64,000 bases of DNA from a virus. Numbering within the stretch: the stretch's first letter is position 1; each line of letters opens with the position of its first letter. The stretch is from the IMG/VR virus record IMGVR_UViG_3300049845_000291, positions 62,001-126,000 of that record, one strand, 5' to 3'. The notes below the pieces were generated by a model, which was not told the DNA's origin, searched no databases, and was given only the letters and a program-made list of their open reading frames with translations. This document shows, piece after piece, positions 14,875 through 23,478 of the stretch. The position numbers and the translations under genes were made by a program.

Positions 14875-15349
14875 TGTACTCGGCCAGCGCGTACTTGAAG
14901 TTCTCTTCGAGCTGATCTTCTCGAATCTCGATCAGCTCGAGCTGTTCAGGAATCGAGGCGTGATCTCCAACATCGACCAACAGCACGCCCTTGTGTGTGG
15001 CCCCGTTCAGGAGCACGTCAAGCGCGACCTGAAAGTCTGGATCGGCCGGGTCAATGGTGCCCAGACGCTTCATTTGTTGCGCCAACGCTCGAACCTCTGC
15101 AGAGATTGCCGCCTGCATTTCAGCAGCCGCAACGAGTTGCTCTACAGCACGCCGGTGCATCTCATTCAGCTCGGTGTTCGCTATGCACATCGTGATGACT
15201 GCCTCCTCAAGGCGGTCAACAAGATCAGTAAGACCTAGCTCCCCGTCTTCAGTTTGCTCTTCGAATGTCTCCAGGATGGCGTTCAAGGCTCCAAGGAGCC
15301 TAGCATGGAGATCGGGGACCTCGTTCTTTGGTCTTGAGCTCAGGATCAT
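14855..15349 (-). CDS. helical hypothetical protein (164 aa)
   Basis: Long heptad-rich helix (~55-95: EEAVITMCIANTELNEMHR onward) suggests a coiled coil; the C-terminal region is acidic. GGTGAGAA precedes ATG 15349, which overlaps the upstream stop. Its 3' end overlaps the convergent nuclease by 20 nt. No known family. Confidence 0.72.
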   Translation of the reverse strand: MILSSRPKNEVPDLHARLLGALNAILETFEEQTEDGELGLTDLVDRLEEAVITMCIANTELNEMHRRAVEQLVAAAEMQAAISAEVRALAQQMKRLGTIDPADPDFQVALDVLLNGATHKGVLLVDVGDHASIPEQLELIEIREDQLEENFKYALAEYISRRLP

Positions 15350-15966
15350 TTCTCACCTCGTTCGCGCTTCAAGCGCGCCTCATGGTCACCTGGGAAGTAC
15401 CTAGCGTGACACCTCGTCCAATCATCACGAAAGCAGGCCTGAGCTTCTTGAATCGTGATGCTCTTCGCGTTGCAGACCTCCTTGCGAAGGCGGACCTCCA
15501 ACCTGGTCTTTTCGTACACCGTCCACTCAGCACGGTACTCATGGGGCCAGAGGTTCTCGATGTCGTTTGAGCCACCAACCGCGAGCGGGATCAGGTGGTC
15601 GATCTTGCAACCGCCGCGGCACTTGCTTTTCTCAACCCCATAGTTCTGGTACACCTTGTTCAGGCGGGACCGTGGTACAACGCGTGCGCGTTCTGTGTAT
15701 CCCTTCTGGCAGACGAGCGCGGTGTCGGTTGTCGCGACAGCGCCAGGGGTCAGCACTGGATCGGGTAGGTGGTAGTACGATCGAATGGTTCGCGTCTCGG
15801 AGGCGTGCGCTAGATTGACGTTCGCCAGGCCGACGAGAACCAAGACAGCAACGACGATTAGACCGACCCAGAGCAAACCGCGCTGTTGCTGAGTCAATGG
15901 CTTGAAGTTCAACACCATCAACCCCGCTAACAGCGCTACTGCTAGTAGGAAAAACAGACCGCTCAC
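15346..15966 (-). CDS. membrane-anchored HNH nuclease (206 aa)
   Basis: Two N-terminal hydrophobic helices (~3-20 and ~31-50) precede a soluble domain. CRGGCKIDHLIPLAVGG (116-132) plus SNDIENLWP is an HNH active site of the DHxIPL/eNLWP class; cysteines 116, 120 and others could form a metal or disulfide site. A nuclease attached to the membrane with its domain outside or inside could attack incoming or host DNA, as in superinfection exclusion; this is inference. GTG start overlaps the upstream stop. Confidence 0.78.
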   Translation of the reverse strand: MSGLFFLLAVALLAGLMVLNFKPLTQQQRGLLWVGLIVVAVLVLVGLANVNLAHASETRTIRSYYHLPDPVLTPGAVATTDTALVCQKGYTERARVVPRSRLNKVYQNYGVEKSKCRGGCKIDHLIPLAVGGSNDIENLWPHEYRAEWTVYEKTRLEVRLRKEVCNAKSITIQEAQACFRDDWTRCHARYFPGDHEARLKRERGEK

Positions 15967-16244
15967 GCAAATTCCTCCTCTTCATCTTCTTCTGGGGCAA
16001 CCCAGCCGATCAGCAGCTCGTGCTGATCGGCCAGTCCCCGCAGCTCAATTGCCTCATCATCTTCCAGATCGACCGGATCAACGGGACCGCAACGCTCGAG
16101 AAAGATCTCGACGTCGTTCATTCCGTTGAAACCATGACCAGAGAAGTACACGTTGGTTCGACGAACCCCCGTGATCACGACGTACTCGTTGTTCTCGGTG
16201 TGCAGATAAACCTGACCGACTTGGATGATGGGGGTACGCTGCAT
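15963..16244 (-). CDS. hypothetical protein (93 aa)
   Basis: Beta-rich: MQRTPIIQVGQVYLHTENN, then VVITGVRRTNVYFSG, ending in a strongly acidic tail (EEDEEEEFA). Such short beta proteins with VG..Y and V.I.....V.F patterns often adopt an SH3-like fold; not certain. ATG 16244 has GACGAGGAA before it. First gene of the operon with the HNH nuclease. Confidence 0.72.
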   Translation of the reverse strand: MQRTPIIQVGQVYLHTENNEYVVITGVRRTNVYFSGHGFNGMNDVEIFLERCGPVDPVDLEDDEAIELRGLADQHELLIGWVAPEEDEEEEFA

Positions 16245-16279
16245 TTCCTCGTCTCCTCGTTGAAAGTATCGTGAAACCG

Positions 16280-16309
16280 ATTCTATGCTCATGAAAACAG
16301 AACGTACAA
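16280..16309 (-). promoter_or_regulatory. host-type promoter
   Basis: TTGTAC (16304-16309), 18-nt spacer, TAGAAT (16280-16285), about 36 nt before ATG 16244, leaving a leader with a normal ribosome site. The TGTAACG element is absent here. Confidence 0.5.
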
Positions 16310-16333
16310 CTACATTATTGGGTCTGAGGTAGG

Positions 16334-19300
16334 TTAGGTCACAGTCAAAGTCAAGGTGTAGTCAGTGAAGTCCGGGGTTGCAACGCTGTTGTTGTCCCAG
16401 TTCACGCGCAGGGTGAAGTTGTACGTGCCGACCGTGTTCACCGTTGAGTTGTTGGTGATCTTGACCCGGTTGGACGTGAACGCAACTGTAGAAGAAGCAC
16501 CGGAGTTCCAGTCGGCCAGCGACACCAACGACATGCCAGGCGGCAGCGAGCCGCTGACGACGCTGATCGCGGTAGCGCGCGGGTTAGACATGTTACCGGT
16601 GATCGATGAGGCCAGGTACACCGTTGCGGCACCCTGTGCGACCGTCGCCGTGGTAGTTCCAGCGCCGCTCGTTAGAGAACCAGAGTTGGCGTACCAGCGG
16701 AACTGGGCCGGGACTGTGCGTGGCTGAACGTTCAAAGTAAACGTGCCTGTGGTGGTTCCAACCGGGCTTGTTGCCTGGACCACCATGGTTCCGCCGTTCT
16801 GCGAAAGCGTGACCGCGGTCGTTGGCAATTGCGACAAGTTGAAGTTCGGCGCGGTGCCGGTCCACGTCATGCCGGCGATTGGTGTGCCGTTGATGGTGAC
16901 CGTCGCGGTTGGAGTCGTGGTGCTCGTGACCGCGATTGGGTCCACATGCGCCGCGATGTCTGGCTGCGGGGCGACCGTGACCGTTGTACCGCCGGCCAGA
17001 CGGAATGGTGCGCCAAGCACTGCTGGCGAGTTCACTGTCAGCGAACGGGTCGTGATGTTCGAACCAGCCGCGTTCGTGGCGCGCATGCGAATCGTGTACG
17101 TGCCAGGTGTGTAGTTCTGGACACGTGTATCGCCCCCAACACCAACTGCGTCGAATGAGCCGTCGTTCGTGTAGTCCCACTCGATCAGCGTTGGGCTGTT
17201 TGTTGAGGTATCGACCAGCGTGATGGCTGCTGGGTTGCCAGTTGCTGGGCTCGGCGTCACGGTGAAGCTGGCAACAGGTGCAGAGACTGGAGGCGGCGTC
17301 ACGGTGCCAATCACGAACTGCGTGGCGCTTGAACCAAGCTCGTCAGTCGAGGTGAAGGCCAATGGGGCTGGGTACAGTCGCAGACCAGCGCCATAGGTTG
17401 TCGAGTCGTCAATCCAACGCCAAGACACCGAGAACACACCAGTTGTGGCGCCGGTTGTTGAGACTCGGACGAACAGGTCAATTGAGTCGGGGCTCGAGCC
17501 GTTTGCGCCAATGTTACCTTGGATCGATACCGTGGCGGCACCGCTGGTCACCGTTTGCATGTCCGTCTTGGTGGTGCTCATGGTGGAGTACCCGCCATCA
17601 ATCACGCTCACCAAGGTTGGTGAGGCCGCCGTGCTCAAGTTGTACAGCGCGTCAAAGGTCAAACGCCAACGGCCCCTTGCTGAGCACAAGGCCACAAGAT
17701 CAGTGTCACTTGCGCCTGAACCGGTTGGGGCATGCGTCAAGAAGATCTCGATCGCCTGGCCAGAGGTGAAGAACCGCTGACGCTCGGCCGCGCTGAACCT
17801 AAAGCGAAGACCATTCTCGCGCAGCGTCGCAAGGCTGTTCGTCGTGGCGTCGATTGAGAACAGCTGGTGGTTTGTGATGCCGACACCTGGTGCGAAGTCA
17901 TCGTTGGTGCCACTGGTTCCGAGGATACCTCGGAGCTTATACCGGCTAGCGATCGCCGCACCAAGCACGTTCACGGTCTCTTGGTAGAACTGCAGCAGCG
18001 AAATTGATCCCCAACGCGTGCGTGAGTGCCGTTGTAGACGAGCTGCAAGTGGACTTGTGGTTGACACACGAGTGATCGGTGCCGGTGGCAGACCATCTTG
18101 AATGAACGGAAGCGGGCTGATGCGATCCAGCATGATCTCTGGGAGCTCATAGCGTGCGATCGCCCAGCGGCAGGCCGACAACAGCTTGTCCCAGTCCTGC
18201 GAGTTTGGATCAACGTCAAGGGTCCCAAGACTGTCGTCGCTGAGCTGGATCAGGACGTTCATGTCTTCTGGAATTGCCGCACGGTATGCACGGCGCAAGC
18301 TTGCGTCAAGTGTGTCGAACGGGGTCAAGAAATCGATGTATCGCCCAAAGGCGCCAGAACCGCCAAATCCAAATTGATCACCAATCAGGCGCATCAGTAG
18401 CCCGTTGATGTAGTCGTACTCACGGCGTCCGGCACCAAGATCGATTGGAGGGTACACCTGTTCCCAGCCACCGATCGCACCCTCTACCAACGTGCTAGGC
18501 ACCAGGAGCAAGTCATTCACAGGAAGCGCCGTGGTCCAGAGCGTGATCGAAGAGATGCCTGCTCCACCAGTGGCTTCCATCGTCGTCGACACGATTCTGC
18601 CGATAGCAAGGGTGCGTTCACCGGGTGTGGTGCCGGGCGTGAAGTCCACCCATGCGATGTTGTTGTCGTACTGCCAGCGGTCATCGGCCAAACGTCGAAC
18701 TGAGAAGAACCTCGAAGCTGCATCGCCGGTGGAGGTCATGAGCGCACCTCCCGATTCGTCCCAGACAAGGAAGCCGTCGTTAGGGAAGTTCGTCCAGAGT
18801 GCGCCGCGCGGAATTGTGATGGCGGTGCCAGTGCGCGAGTCAATGATGGAACCGTTCACGTCGGCTGGCGACGCGCCAGTGTAGCCACTGATGTACGCTT
18901 CGCTCATATTTGAGCCAACCGCGCCAGCAAACGTGCTGGTGTTCAGCTTGACGGCCAGCGTTGTGGTGTTTGCTGGTGGGTAGTACCCGGTGCTATCCCA
19001 CTGGATCTGTGGGTACCGACCGACGCCAGTGTAAACGTACAGCGTGCCTGAAGCCGAACCGGTCTTTGAAAACCAAGTGTCGCCGAGTGTCGCCGGAGAA
19101 GGGGGTGCAGCCCCAACCTCGGTGACCTGCATGCCGCCCACTGCCTTCCACGTCCGCGCCGTCGTCACGGGCGGCGAGCTGGTGCAGACCTTCATGACAC
19201 CGCTGCTCGTGTCGTACCAGATCTGGCCGACGGTGGCATTTGCCGGCTCAACGTTCGATGCGAAGTTCTCCAAGAGCCGCATCAGGTTCTCTTGCTGAAC

Positions 19301-19438
19301 CTTGCCGTAATTCGGTGCACCCTTGCCTGTGAAGATCAACGAGGCCTGGTTTGAAACCACCGCGCCAGGTGGTACGTTGATTGAGACCTGCTTCTGCAGG
19401 TACGGGAGCGAGGGGTTGCTCCAGGTCAATAAGAACAT
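16334..19438 (-). CDS. large virion/tail-fibre-type protein with PKD domain (1034 aa)
   Basis: N-terminal region has VGQIWYDTSSGVMKV, a motif common in fibre and whisker proteins of T4-like phages. The middle is an unassigned mixed domain; residues ~720-805 are a PKD domain (VASFTVTP, LIEWDYTNDGSFD, GTYTIRMRATN), and the last ~230 residues are Ig-like, Thr/Ser-rich. PKD and Ig-like domains on phage particles bind surface carbohydrates. ATG 19438 has GGAGA upstream; a late promoter lies 66 nt before it. The exact place on the virion cannot be told. Confidence 0.82.
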   Translation of the reverse strand: MFLLTWSNPSLPYLQKQVSINVPPGAVVSNQASLIFTGKGAPNYGKVQQENLMRLLENFASNVEPANATVGQIWYDTSSGVMKVCTSSPPVTTARTWKAVGGMQVTEVGAAPPSPATLGDTWFSKTGSASGTLYVYTGVGRYPQIQWDSTGYYPPANTTTLAVKLNTSTFAGAVGSNMSEAYISGYTGASPADVNGSIIDSRTGTAITIPRGALWTNFPNDGFLVWDESGGALMTSTGDAASRFFSVRRLADDRWQYDNNIAWVDFTPGTTPGERTLAIGRIVSTTMEATGGAGISSITLWTTALPVNDLLLVPSTLVEGAIGGWEQVYPPIDLGAGRREYDYINGLLMRLIGDQFGFGGSGAFGRYIDFLTPFDTLDASLRRAYRAAIPEDMNVLIQLSDDSLGTLDVDPNSQDWDKLLSACRWAIARYELPEIMLDRISPLPFIQDGLPPAPITRVSTTSPLAARLQRHSRTRWGSISLLQFYQETVNVLGAAIASRYKLRGILGTSGTNDDFAPGVGITNHQLFSIDATTNSLATLRENGLRFRFSAAERQRFFTSGQAIEIFLTHAPTGSGASDTDLVALCSARGRWRLTFDALYNLSTAASPTLVSVIDGGYSTMSTTKTDMQTVTSGAATVSIQGNIGANGSSPDSIDLFVRVSTTGATTGVFSVSWRWIDDSTTYGAGLRLYPAPLAFTSTDELGSSATQFVIGTVTPPPVSAPVASFTVTPSPATGNPAAITLVDTSTNSPTLIEWDYTNDGSFDAVGVGGDTRVQNYTPGTYTIRMRATNAAGSNITTRSLTVNSPAVLGAPFRLAGGTTVTVAPQPDIAAHVDPIAVTSTTTPTATVTINGTPIAGMTWTGTAPNFNLSQLPTTAVTLSQNGGTMVVQATSPVGTTTGTFTLNVQPRTVPAQFRWYANSGSLTSGAGTTTATVAQGAATVYLASSITGNMSNPRATAISVVSGSLPPGMSLVSLADWNSGASSTVAFTSNRVKITNNSTVNTVGTYNFTLRVNWDNNSVATPDFTDYTLTLTVT

Positions 19439-19504
19439 GCTGTCTCCATCCGTTGGCTGAATGTCATGGACTTCGTCGACCAACTCTCTCAAGACGAAGC
19501 AGGC

Positions 19505-19510
19505 TATTTA
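19505..19510 (-). promoter_or_regulatory. late promoter (TAAATA), minus strand
   Basis: AACTAAATAGCC, 66 nt before ATG 19438 of the 1034-aa virion protein. It is back to back with the plus-strand late box at 19578-19583. Confidence 0.66.
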
Positions 19511-19577
19511 GTTTCACGTGCTGAAAGACGACCCAAAGGATCCGGGACTTTGGAAACACGGATGAGACATCGTGACC

Positions 19578-19583
19578 TAAATA
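19578..19583 (+). promoter_or_regulatory. late promoter (TAAATA), plus strand
   Basis: ACCTAAATACACC, 23 nt before ATG 19607, with AAGGAG in the leader. Confidence 0.66.
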
Positions 19584-19606
19584 CACCGTGACCTTAAGGA
19601 GCTCAC

Positions 19607-19849
19607 ATGAAGACGATTGAAGATCAAGTTGATGACCTTCTTGAGGAGCGTCCACAAGACGTCCACGAAGACCCTGGTGTGCCGCCGTTGCGCGTGCCGG
19701 ATGACGAAGATCTGGAGGAGATCGTTGAGGACGCGTACAACTTGCTCTCAGACCTGCTCGACAGACCCATGCCAAAGGGTCTGAAGGAACGTCTCGTTGA
19801 GCTGCACGGTCGTCTCGAAGAGATCACCGGCTGGTCAACATTCCATTAG
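19607..19849 (+). CDS. small acidic late protein (80 aa)
   Basis: MKTIEDQVDDLLEERPQDVH; very acidic and helical. Own late promoter and a good AAGGAGCTC site. Ends 4 nt into the convergent gene at 19846. No family recognised; acidic small late proteins often act in assembly or late transcription. Confidence 0.72.
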   Translation: MKTIEDQVDDLLEERPQDVHEDPGVPPLRVPDDEDLEEIVEDAYNLLSDLLDRPMPKGLKERLVELHGRLEEITGWSTFH

Positions 19850-20052
19850 CGGTTAGGGTCATTCAGCCTTAGGGTGATCAGGGCCTCAACGCGCTTGAGC
19901 GCTTCATTGAGTGGTTTCAAGTACGCCTGATTGCCTTTGGCCATGAAGACCTTGTCAAGCAGCTTGTTCTTGACGTCGATCAGCTGGTCAAGATTAAGCC
20001 TGTCCCAGTCAGCTGGCGGCGGCAGTTCAACGCGTTGTTGGTCAACCCACAT
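19846..20052 (-). CDS. hypothetical helical protein (68 aa)
   Basis: Begins MWVDQQRVELPPPADWDRLN then an amphipathic helix LDQLIDVKNKLLDKVF and a second helix. GGAGGAAGT precedes ATG 20052. It is a lone minus-strand gene between two plus-strand late genes, without a clear own promoter. Unrecognised. Confidence 0.66.
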   Translation of the reverse strand: MWVDQQRVELPPPADWDRLNLDQLIDVKNKLLDKVFMAKGNQAYLKPLNEALKRVEALITLRLNDPNR

Positions 20053-20094
20053 ACTTCCTCCGTTCAGTTCTTGAGTACTTACTACGACCGGTCG

Positions 20095-20100
20095 TAAATA
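20095..20100 (+). promoter_or_regulatory. late promoter (TAAATA), plus strand
   Basis: GTCGTAAATACGC, 24 nt before ATG 20125; it starts the late unit that contains phoH. Confidence 0.62.
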
Positions 20101-20124
20101 CGCAGACAACAACTTGGCAAGACC

Positions 20125-20514
20125 ATGCAGCTACTTCGTCAAATCGTTCATGAAGCCACCTGGTGCCTTGGCCCTCCCGGGCACAGCACCCAGCAAGTTG
20201 ACCTAACTCTTCAAGAGATTGTCGACGCTGGCAGGGTCACGAATCCATACCAGCTCTTTGTGCTTGGTCGCATGGCGATGTTCTTCAAGCGTGGTCTCAA
20301 AAGCGCGGATCTGCAGCTCGAGAACCCTGTGAACTTTGAATCAGGTGAGACCTCCTCAGAGCTCAAAAGCGAGCTTGAAGGCCTCAGCGACGCTGAGCGT
20401 GTTTCGCTGGCGCAGTACCTGCTGGACTGCATCAAAGCTGGCGAGTGCATGCTGTATGACCAGCAGATGAAGATCGGCGAGTGGATTCGCTTCGTTCTTC
20501 GCAAACAAGATTGA
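20125..20514 (+). CDS. hypothetical late protein (129 aa)
   Basis: MQLLRQIVHEATWCLGPPGH; helical with a Ser/Glu-rich middle. First gene of the late unit 20095-21506 leading to phoH. The leader has only a weak ribosome site (GGCAAGACC). Unrecognised. Confidence 0.7.
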   Translation: MQLLRQIVHEATWCLGPPGHSTQQVDLTLQEIVDAGRVTNPYQLFVLGRMAMFFKRGLKSADLQLENPVNFESGETSSELKSELEGLSDAERVSLAQYLLDCIKAGECMLYDQQMKIGEWIRFVLRKQD

Positions 20515-20516
20515 GC

Positions 20517-20678
20517 GTGCAGCTCAGACCAAACTCTCCGGTGTGCCCAAAGCAGCACGCCGTGCTTGAGGCAATCAAGGGCAATTCCTACTACTATGGT
20601 GCGGACATCTTCGTCGCACAACGGCTTTCTCGTGCCCCGCTGATTGGCTTCGTACGTCGCATGGAGGAATCCACGTAG
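20517..20678 (+). CDS. small protein (53 aa, GTG start)
   Basis: Open frame from GTG 20517, two nt after the upstream stop, to TAG 20678: VQLRPNSPVCPKQHAVLEAI then YYYGADIFVAQRLSR. The composition is protein-like and it fills the space before phoH; no Shine-Dalgarno is visible, so coupling to the upstream gene is assumed. Unrecognised. Confidence 0.5.
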   Translation: MQLRPNSPVCPKQHAVLEAIKGNSYYYGADIFVAQRLSRAPLIGFVRRMEEST

Positions 20679-20712
20679 ACGCACTCCACCGCCCATTCCT
20701 GTAGGAGGAACC

Positions 20713-21462
20713 ATGGGTCGTAGACTACTCAACCGCGAAAACAAGTACCCTCAACCGGTAAACCCAGAAGGATCCAAGATCATTCGACTGAAATTCACAC
20801 CACAACCAAAGTCCCTAGCTCAAGAGCTCTATCTTGAGTCGCTTCGTGAGCAAGGCCTCACGATTGGCGTTGGACCTGCTGGTTCTGGCAAGTCATTCCT
20901 TGCCATGGCGATCGCCCTCGAAAAGCTCCTGCACAACGAGGTCTCGAAGATCGTTCTCACCCGCCCTGTCTGTGAGGCCGGTGAAAGCCTAGGCTTCCTG
21001 CCAGGTACCTTTGAAGAGAAGGTTGCTCCATACCTTCGCCCACTCCTCGATGCCCTTGAAGATCTTGTTGGCCCCACCATGGCCAAGAAGTTGCTTGACG
21101 GCGGCAAGATTGAGTTCGCCCCATTGGCGTACATGCGGGGACGAACGTTCAACAACTGCTACGTGATTCTGGACGAAGCACAGAACACGACAGTCGAGCA
21201 GATGAAGCTCTTCGTGACTCGGATTGGCGAGTTCAGCCAGTTCGTGGTGAACGGCGACATATCACAAAGCGATCTGCGTGGTGTTCCTGAGAACGGGTTG
21301 GAGTACATTGTGCGTCGACTGCGTGGTCGCTCGAATCACATCAACGTGATCGAGTTTGGACACAGCGACATCCAACGTTCGGCCATGGTCAAGGAGATCC
21401 TCCTGCACCTTGACGGGCCAGATGAACGCGTCAGCAAGGGCGGTGTGCGCCGGCAAGCGTAA
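20713..21462 (+). CDS. phoH: PhoH-like P-loop ATPase/RNA helicase-like protein
   Basis: 249 aa, single-domain PhoH. Walker A GPAGSGKS (54-61), then LTRPVCEAGESLGFLPG, the PhoH signature, and VILDEAQN (~155) as Walker B, followed by VVNGDISQSDL. ATG 20713 has a strong TAGGAGGAA. PhoH-like proteins are frequent in large phages and act as ATP-dependent RNA enzymes or in phosphate stress; here it is in a late unit. A hairpin terminator follows. Confidence 0.93.
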   Translation: MGRRLLNRENKYPQPVNPEGSKIIRLKFTPQPKSLAQELYLESLREQGLTIGVGPAGSGKSFLAMAIALEKLLHNEVSKIVLTRPVCEAGESLGFLPGTFEEKVAPYLRPLLDALEDLVGPTMAKKLLDGGKIEFAPLAYMRGRTFNNCYVILDEAQNTTVEQMKLFVTRIGEFSQFVVNGDISQSDLRGVPENGLEYIVRRLRGRSNHINVIEFGHSDIQRSAMVKEILLHLDGPDERVSKGGVRRQA

Positions 21463-21484
21463 GAAAAGCCGCGCCGAAAATAGT

Positions 21485-21506
21485 CGAGGGGCCAAACGGC
21501 CCCTCG
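21485..21506. terminator. hairpin terminator after phoH
   Basis: cgaggggcc - aaa(c) - ggcccctcg hairpin between convergent genes, related to the palindrome at 5744-5765. T-rich sequence flanks both sides (TATTTG on plus, TATTTTC on minus), so it may work in both directions. Confidence 0.68.
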
Positions 21507-21542
21507 CGCGCTATTTGTCAGCTAATGCCTGTATTCGGTGCG

Positions 21543-21821
21543 CTACTTGGTCAAGATCTTGTATTGCATGTTCTGCACGATGCAAAACAGGTTGTCATCA
21601 GACGCGCGGCGCAGGGCTGGCACAATAGTGCCAGCGTTGAGGGTGACTTCCAGATAGTGGAATTCAGGCGTTTTGGAGGTCATGACGACGGTGCCAAGCG
21701 ACCCCTTGGCTTCTGCCATCGCTTCGAAGAGCTTCCCATCTTGCTCATAGCACATGAGCGGGAGGAGACGCGGAGAGTAGTGTTGACGGGGCAGGCGCTT
21801 GACGAAAGGCTGCTTGTACAT
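21543..21821 (-). CDS. hypothetical protein (92 aa)
   Basis: MYKQPFVKRLPRQHYSPRLL, basic N-terminus, then strands with VVMTSKTPEFHYLEVTLN. CGGAG lies before ATG 21821. Early-type promoter sequence upstream. No family recognised. Confidence 0.72.
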   Translation of the reverse strand: MYKQPFVKRLPRQHYSPRLLPLMCYEQDGKLFEAMAEAKGSLGTVVMTSKTPEFHYLEVTLNAGTIVPALRRASDDNLFCIVQNMQYKILTK

Positions 21822-21844
21822 GTGGTCTCCGAAGTTGAGAGCAC

Positions 21845-21874
21845 ATTTTACAACGGGATCTGTAACCCGTTACA
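21845..21874 (-). promoter_or_regulatory. early promoter region with TGTAAC inverted repeat
   Basis: TAAAAT (21845-21850), 23 nt before ATG 21821, and an inverted repeat TGTAAC-cc-GTTACA at 21861-21874 upstream. The normal -35 distance is not met, so the inverted repeat is more likely an operator. Confidence 0.5.
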
Positions 21875-21876
21875 TG

Positions 21877-22299
21877 TCAGCGTCGGTACCTGACACGCAT
21901 GCCACAAGCTTCCCAGAACTCCATGCTGCCACGTGCCCCTTCGTGCAGCGACGGATTGACCAGTGGTGAGAGCGTGCTCAGGTGCTTGATGAGCTTCGTG
22001 CCGTACCCCTTGCGGCGGTGACGTGCTCGGCAGAAGATCTGCACGGAGTTCGCACGTCGATATGCCACCGCTACCGGTAGATCACCAAGGAACGCGATCG
22101 CGAGAACCGCGTAGTCCACCGGCACCCGCTTCAGCAGACCCTTGAACTCCTTGTACAGCTGCCATCCTGGCACGTAAAGCCGGTGCTCAAGGGCGAGCTT
22201 GGCTCCAGCATAGAGGTCCTTGCCCTCAAAGTGCCGGACCGTGCACGGTGTAGCCAGCGTCCCTGAAGACCCTTGCGCTTTGCTCGTCAAAGACAACAC
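21877..22299 (-). CDS. GNAT-family N-acetyltransferase (140 aa)
   Basis: A beta strand AVLAIAFLGDLPVAVAY leads into the acetyl-CoA pyrophosphate loop RRKGYGTKLI (~97-106), the GNAT motif A signature, and a C-terminal SMEFWEACGMRVRYR typical of the last strand. Substrate unknown: host protein, polyamine or modified base. GTG 22299 with GGGGAGC upstream is the likely start; TTG alternatives follow. Confidence 0.75.
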   Translation of the reverse strand: MLSLTSKAQGSSGTLATPCTVRHFEGKDLYAGAKLALEHRLYVPGWQLYKEFKGLLKRVPVDYAVLAIAFLGDLPVAVAYRRANSVQIFCRARHRRKGYGTKLIKHLSTLSPLVNPSLHEGARGSMEFWEACGMRVRYRR

Positions 22300-22332
22300 T
22301 GATGAGCTCCCCTCTGAACAGGACTTCCCAGC

Positions 22333-23478
22333 TCAGATGACCTCGAGACCCCAGTCCTTCTCGAGGTGGTGTTTCACGTACCACTCCATCCAGCTGGGTT
22401 CCTTCCCCCGGAACTTGGTCATGATCAACCCGAAAAGCGGGTTGTCCTTGTACGTCAGCGCCGTGGTCTTCGCGTCGAAGTTCTGCTGCTGCGCGTCCGC
22501 CACGATCGAGTTCACGATCATCTCGGCCTGTTCGATTCGCTGTTTGATCTGGCGCTCCACTGCCAGAATCGGGTCGATTGATCGTCCACACAGTACAAAA
22601 GCACCCTTAAGGTCGTCGGTCTTGTCGTCACATACGGCGCGCGCCACGTCGCGCCAACGGGTAAAGGTCACGGCGTGATGGAGCTCGTTGTACCACTTGG
22701 TCTTGAGCTTCACCATCTCACCGTTCTTGAACTGGATCACCCAGCCCTCGAGGTTCTCGGTGGTCTCAGCCGCTTGCTTGAGCAGGTCCCAACGGACCTC
22801 CACAGTCTTCGGGATGCCAGCGTCCGCCATGCCCCAGCTGAACTGCTCGATCAGGTTCGGTACGATCGGGAATGGTGAACCCAGCGCTTGGAGCTCTTGT
22901 TCCGTCAGGTACCGACCAGAGACATTTTCACGGACGTGCAGCAGCGTCAGCTCGTCCTTGTCGTACTTGATCACGATCGGGAAGCGCGGCGACGTGATCT
23001 CGAAGGTAGGTGTAAAACCATCGAGCAGCAGCTGCTCGATCCACTCGCAGCCGCCAGGCGTTGCCACGGCAACTTGGGCCGCCAGGGCCGCCTCTTTTGT
23101 CTCGAACGACTTCTTCGTCTTGAACCACGGGAACCTGATGACACCGTTTGTCATCATGACCGGCGTGACCATCGAACCGTCACGTTTCTCCATGATCCGC
23201 GTTACTTCGTGCCATGGCAGCACGTGAGGTTGTGTGTCCTCACGCTCGCCGATGTTGAAGAACTTGTGCAGTGTTCTGGCGGCGATCGTCCCGTCAGGGT
23301 TGAACGTGATCCCACGGCACTCGCGCTCCATGTGCTCGTGCTCGCCGCTGAACGTGTCCTCGTCCTGCACCATGTAGCACACGACGGTCATGCCGTTCTC
23401 TTCGGTCTTGACACGGATCTGCTTGTTCCCTTCGATGAAGGGAAGCAGGTCAGAGAGCTGCTTGATGGTTGGGATCAT
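22333..23478 (-). CDS. rnlA: T4-type RNA ligase 1
   Basis: 381 aa, the size of T4 Rnl1 (374). Nucleotidyl-transfer motif I is EKRDGS with K98 (T4 uses K99); ECRGITFN is the preceding conserved strand; motif IV LEGWVIQF and motif V VKLKTKWY follow at the expected distances. Rnl1 rejoins tRNA broken by host anticodon nucleases such as PrrC. A polynucleotide kinase-phosphatase partner is not in this window, but KptA, macro and cREC genes are. Start overlaps the 78-aa gene by 4 nt. Confidence 0.92.
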   Translation of the reverse strand: MIPTIKQLSDLLPFIEGNKQIRVKTEENGMTVVCYMVQDEDTFSGEHEHMERECRGITFNPDGTIAARTLHKFFNIGEREDTQPHVLPWHEVTRIMEKRDGSMVTPVMMTNGVIRFPWFKTKKSFETKEAALAAQVAVATPGGCEWIEQLLLDGFTPTFEITSPRFPIVIKYDKDELTLLHVRENVSGRYLTEQELQALGSPFPIVPNLIEQFSWGMADAGIPKTVEVRWDLLKQAAETTENLEGWVIQFKNGEMVKLKTKWYNELHHAVTFTRWRDVARAVCDDKTDDLKGAFVLCGRSIDPILAVERQIKQRIEQAEMIVNSIVADAQQQNFDAKTTALTYKDNPLFGLIMTKFRGKEPSWMEWYVKHHLEKDWGLEVI

